NCBI RefSeq assembly: GCF_000769655.1
Contig: NZ_CP008887.1
Location: 310,001-374,000 of the forward strand
Source of the DNA: Thermococcus eurythermalis
GTDB lineage: Archaea > Methanobacteriota_B > Thermococci > Thermococcales > Thermococcaceae
Reading direction: 5' to 3'
DNA length: 64,000 bases
A program made the position numbers and the translations under genes. Under the pieces are notes generated by a model, which was given only the letters and a program-made list of their open reading frames with translations, searched no databases and was not told where the DNA came from. Positions within the stretch are counted from its first letter, which is position 1. Every line of letters starts with the position of its first letter. Positions 61,296-64,000 of this stretch are shown in pieces.

Positions 61296-62588
61296 ATGGA
61301 GAACCCGTTTGAGATAACCGGAGTCGTTGCCAGAGAGATACTCGACAGCAGGGGAAACCCAACCGTCGAGGTCGAGGTCTACACGCCGGCCAGCATGGGA
61401 AGGGCCGCAGTGCCGAGCGGTGCCTCAACCGGAACCCACGAGGCCCTTGAGCTCCGCGACGGCGGAAGCCGCTACCACGGAAAGGGAGTTAAGAGGGCCG
61501 TTGAGAACGTCAACAAGATTATAGCCCCGGAGATCATCGGTATGGACGTCACCTGGCAGAGAGACATAGATATGCTCATGCTTGAGCTCGACGGCACCGA
61601 GAACAAGAGCAACCTCGGTGCCAACGCCATACTCGGCGTTTCTCTGGCCGTTGCCAAAGCGGCCGCCAACGCCCTCGGACTTCCACTCTACCAGTACATC
61701 GGCGGAACAAACGCCTACGTCATGCCAGTCCCGATGAGCAACGTCATCAACGGCGGTGTCCACGCGGGCAACGAGCTCGACTTCCAGGAGTTCATGATAA
61801 TGCCCGTTGGAGCGAGCTCCTTTAGGGAGGCCATAAGGTGGGTCAGCGAGACCTACCACGTCCTCAAGAAGGTCATCGCCGAGCGCTATGGTAAAAACGC
61901 CGTCAACGTCGGCGACGAGGGTGGCTTTGCCCCGCCGATGAAGGAGGTCACCGAGCCTCTCGACGTCCTCATTAAGGCCATTGAGGAGGCCGGCTACAAG
62001 CCCGGCGACGAGATTGCCTTCGCCCTCGATGCCGCTTCCAGCGAGTTCTTCCACCCGGACAAGGACAAGTACGTCGTGAGTGGCAAGGAGTACGACAGGG
62101 GCGAGCTCCTCGAGCTCTACCGCGAGCTGGTCTCGGCCTACCCGATAGTCTCCATCGAGGACCCGTTCCAGGAGGAGGACTGGGAAGGCTTCGTCATGAT
62201 AACCAAGGAGCTCGGCAGGAAGGTTCAGATAGTCGGCGACGACCTCTTCGTCACCAACCCAAGGAGGATAAGGAAGGGCATCGAGATGGGCGCCGCCAAC
62301 GCGCTCCTCCTCAAGGTCAACCAGATTGGAACCCTCAGCGAGGCGATAGACGCAGCTTACACCGCCTTTAGGGCCGGCTATGGAGTCGTTGTCTCCCACA
62401 GGAGCGGAGAGACCGAGGACAGCACTATAGCAGACCTCGCCGTTGCCCTCAACGCCGGCCAGATCAAGACCGGCGCCCCAGCCAGGAGCGACAGGAACGC
62501 CAAGTACAACCAGCTCATACGCATAGAGGAGGAGCTCGAGGGCATAGCCGTCTATCCGGGCAAGAAGTTCAGGAACCCGTTCCTCTGA
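61296..62588 (+). CDS. eno: Enolase (phosphopyruvate hydratase)
   Basis: About 430 residues with [18 protein letters not shown] at the N terminus, the flexible loop [31 protein letters not shown] and the C-terminal signature [14 protein letters not shown], with metal ligands Asp and Glu. It converts 2-phosphoglycerate to phosphoenolpyruvate. The 62-residue upstream extension of the same frame is not natural; GAGGTGAT precedes ATG 61296. Confidence 0.95.
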   Translation: MENPFEITGVVAREILDSRGNPTVEVEVYTPASMGRAAVPSGASTGTHEALELRDGGSRYHGKGVKRAVENVNKIIAPEIIGMDVTWQRDIDMLMLELDGTENKSNLGANAILGVSLAVAKAAANALGLPLYQYIGGTNAYVMPVPMSNVINGGVHAGNELDFQEFMIMPVGASSFREAIRWVSETYHVLKKVIAERYGKNAVNVGDEGGFAPPMKEVTEPLDVLIKAIEEAGYKPGDEIAFALDAASSEFFHPDKDKYVVSGKEYDRGELLELYRELVSAYPIVSIEDPFQEEDWEGFVMITKELGRKVQIVGDDLFVTNPRRIRKGIEMGAANALLLKVNQIGTLSEAIDAAYTAFRAGYGVVVSHRSGETEDSTIADLAVALNAGQIKTGAPARSDRNAKYNQLIRIEEELEGIAVYPGKKFRNPFL

Positions 62589-62594
62589 TGGGGC

Positions 62595-63089
62595 TTAGGC
62601 TTCCTCTTCCCCTTTCTTCTTTGCCTCAAGCATCTCTCTGAGGGCCTTTCTCTTGGCGTTGAGTATCTCACAGACCCTGTCAAGGATTTTAAGGTATTCC
62701 TCTATGGCCTCCTTGGCAAGCTCCCGCCCGTAGCCCAGCTCCTCCAGCTTCTTCCTCAGCGCTTCGTGGTACTGGACGGCTATGTAAAGGGACTGGAGCG
62801 TTAGTTCGTTCGCCTCCCTGAGGTACTCCCATCCCTTTTCAGTGAGGGTGTACTTGATGAGCTTTCGCTTTCCATGGTACTCCTCCTTCGGCTCTAAAAG
62901 GCCCTCTTCCACCATCTTGCTCAGCATGTTGTAGAGGTTGCCGTGGCTCGGCTTCCACGTCCCCTGGCTTATCTTCTCAATCTCCTTGAGGATTTCATAG
63001 CCGTGCGCCTCTCCCTTGAAGCCGACAATGACGAGTATGAGATGCCGAATTGGAGCAAGGAACATGTTCCTCATAGATGGGACAGCCAT
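62595..63089 (-). CDS. PadR-family transcriptional regulator
   Basis: The 164-residue protein has a PadR winged helix: LAPIRHLILVIVGFKGEAHG, YEILKEIEKISQGTWKPSHG, NLYNMLSKMVEEGLLEPKEE and KYTLTEKGWEYL. A C-terminal helical dimerisation part rich in Lys and Glu follows. PadR proteins often repress divergent exporter genes and respond to small toxic molecules. Here an RND-type protein is divergent with a palindrome between. ATG 63089 follows GGTGGTG. Confidence 0.9.
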   Translation of the reverse strand: MAVPSMRNMFLAPIRHLILVIVGFKGEAHGYEILKEIEKISQGTWKPSHGNLYNMLSKMVEEGLLEPKEEYHGKRKLIKYTLTEKGWEYLREANELTLQSLYIAVQYHEALRKKLEELGYGRELAKEAIEEYLKILDRVCEILNAKRKALREMLEAKKKGEEEA

Positions 63090-63114
63090 GACACCACCTC
63101 GAAAGGTTTATAAG

Positions 63115-63135
63115 ATATGTTCGTTCCAAACATAT
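63115..63135. promoter_or_regulatory. Perfect 7-7-7 palindrome, probable PadR operator
   Basis: ATATGTT-CGTTCCA-AACATAT is a perfect inverted repeat in the 109-bp gap between the divergent padR and RND genes. PadR sites commonly have ATGT-spacer-ACAT cores, which this contains. A second imperfect repeat, AATATGTCTC then AAGAGATATTT, lies at about 63141-63164. TATA-like CTTATAAA for padR overlaps the left side on the minus strand. Confidence 0.6.
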
Positions 63136-63198
63136 TTGGCAATATGTCTCCTAAAGAGATATTTATGATTACCCCTTAAAAGATTTGAGGTGGTAGTA

Positions 63199-64000
63199 AT
63201 GGCGTGGAACGAGTGGATAGCAAAGCACCCAAAGACGGTGCTGGCAGTCTGGGTGGTGCTCATCGTCATTCTGGCACCGCTCGCCGGAAGGATTAGCGAG
63301 CTGACAGACTACAGCACAGAGCAGATGGTGTCCCACAACATAGAGTCCATCAGAGTCCAGGACATCATGAGCGAGGAGTTCACAGGAGCTCAGAACGAAG
63401 ACATGACGTACCTGCTGATAACGAACATCAGCGTCAACGACGAAAACGCGAGGAAAGCCTATTACGCGTTTAAAGACCGCGTTGAGGGCAGGTACGCCAC
63501 GAACGTAACATCTTACTATGACGCCCTCGACATGCTCTGGGACATGGACTACGAGCTGACCCTCAACATCACGAGGATGACCGCTAACATCACGGGAGTC
63601 CTCTACACGACAGTTAAGGGCGTCAACGACGGCTACGGAATGGTTCTGAGCCAGACGCTCCTTCTGAAGAACACAACCGAAATGGTAAGGGGAAGCCTCG
63701 TTGAAACCGCGGGGGCGTATCTGGCCCTCAAGGCCAACATGACGGCTCTCTACACTCAGCTCAATTCAACTGCCACTCTTCTCAGGGCCGCCGACGGGGC
63801 ATACCTCCAGATATGCGCTCAGAACCCGAATATGACCACTCAGGAGAAAGTCCTGGCCCTTCAGAACGCCCTTGAGAGCCAGGTTCCTGAGAACCAGAAA
63901 GCAATCGTCCCCGTCATAGCCCAGACCGTTGTGTCCTCAGACCCCTACTGCAAAGGTACGCTCCTCTCGAATGATGAGCTCCTCAGGAACACCACGGTCG
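63199..64000 (+). CDS. RND-superfamily (MmpL-like) exporter, 5' part
   Basis: The frame is open from ATG 63199 (GAGGTGGTAGT upstream) to the window edge, giving 267 residues. WNEWIAKHPKTVLAVWVVLI with a first membrane helix (about residues 13-31) precedes a large extracellular domain rich in Asn-Xaa-Thr/Ser sites. This is the layout of archaeal RND/MmpL-type exporters. The remaining membrane segments lie beyond the window. It is divergent from padR. Confidence 0.75.
   Translation, partial: MAWNEWIAKHPKTVLAVWVVLIVILAPLAGRISELTDYSTEQMVSHNIESIRVQDIMSEEFTGAQNEDMTYLLITNISVNDENARKAYYAFKDRVEGRYATNVTSYYDALDMLWDMDYELTLNITRMTANITGVLYTTVKGVNDGYGMVLSQTLLLKNTTEMVRGSLVETAGAYLALKANMTALYTQLNSTATLLRAADGAYLQICAQNPNMTTQEKVLALQNALESQVPENQKAIVPVIAQTVVSSDPYCKGTLLSNDELLRNTTV

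Overview
The window reads as a stretch of a Thermococcus-type hyperthermophilic euryarchaeon chromosome. Signs of this are dense, mostly intron-free genes with GGTGA/GAGGTGA ribosome binding sites, TTG and GTG starts, BRE/TATA promoters, a complete 14-subunit membrane-bound hydrogenase (mbh) operon, an iron alcohol dehydrogenase of the Thermococcus 406-residue type, exact SurR-type operators, a CGP-CTERM surface protein and a DUF1884 protein. No rRNA, tRNA or CRISPR array was seen. Both ends cut genes.

Layout. 1-9.6 kb: housekeeping and metabolic genes (TPR membrane protein, O6-alkylguanine alkyltransferase, SpoU methyltransferase, ketopantoate reductase, PhoU-like protein, phosphoglycerate dehydrogenase, two-subunit fumarase, malic enzyme), plus a DUF4143-type ATPase preceded by four direct repeats spaced exactly 34 bp. 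9.7-14.9 kb: signal peptidase, DUF531 protein, helical-repeat protein, dipeptidase, KaiC-like ATPase, methyltransferase. 14.9-20.6 kb: a three-gene membrane operon made of a giant secreted OB-fold repeat protein, a TctA-like permease and a YdjM-like membrane hydrolase with an inserted OB-fold. 20.8-24.0 kb: acylaminoacyl peptidase, kinase-like protein, stand-alone RAM domain.

24.2-29.1 kb is the accessory island and the most unusual part. It holds a secreted toxin-like gene broken by a stop and a frameshift, then an array of orphan toxin C-terminal modules and at least five paralogous putative immunity genes in various states of decay. It looks like an archaeal counterpart of the orphan toxin/immunity arrays of bacterial contact-dependent inhibition and Rhs loci. 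A compound ABC transporter operon follows (29.1-32.8 kb), then Pit phosphate permease with a PhoU-like partner, a lipoprotein phosphoesterase, a cupin, a tRNA methylthiotransferase and a TRAM protein.

38.6-51.9 kb is a hydrogen and redox block: Fe-ADH, an FrhAGB-type hydrogenase and the Mbh operon. Each has an exact GTTn3AACn5GTT element just upstream of its promoter, which suggests co-regulation by the sulfur-responsive regulator SurR. A fourth such site plus promoter lies in an apparently gene-free gap at 38.81 kb. 51.9-64 kb holds two ferritin-like proteins, a THUMP protein, an Orc-like ATPase with a YdjM-like protein, thioredoxin reductase (preceded by a possible IS200/IS605 end remnant), a class III aminotransferase, an ECF S-component, a DUF1884/DeoC pair (DUF1884 is, from memory, the truncated 'family 4' encapsulin fold), an eight-cysteine CGP-CTERM protein, enolase, and a PadR regulator divergent from an RND-type exporter with a perfect palindrome between them.
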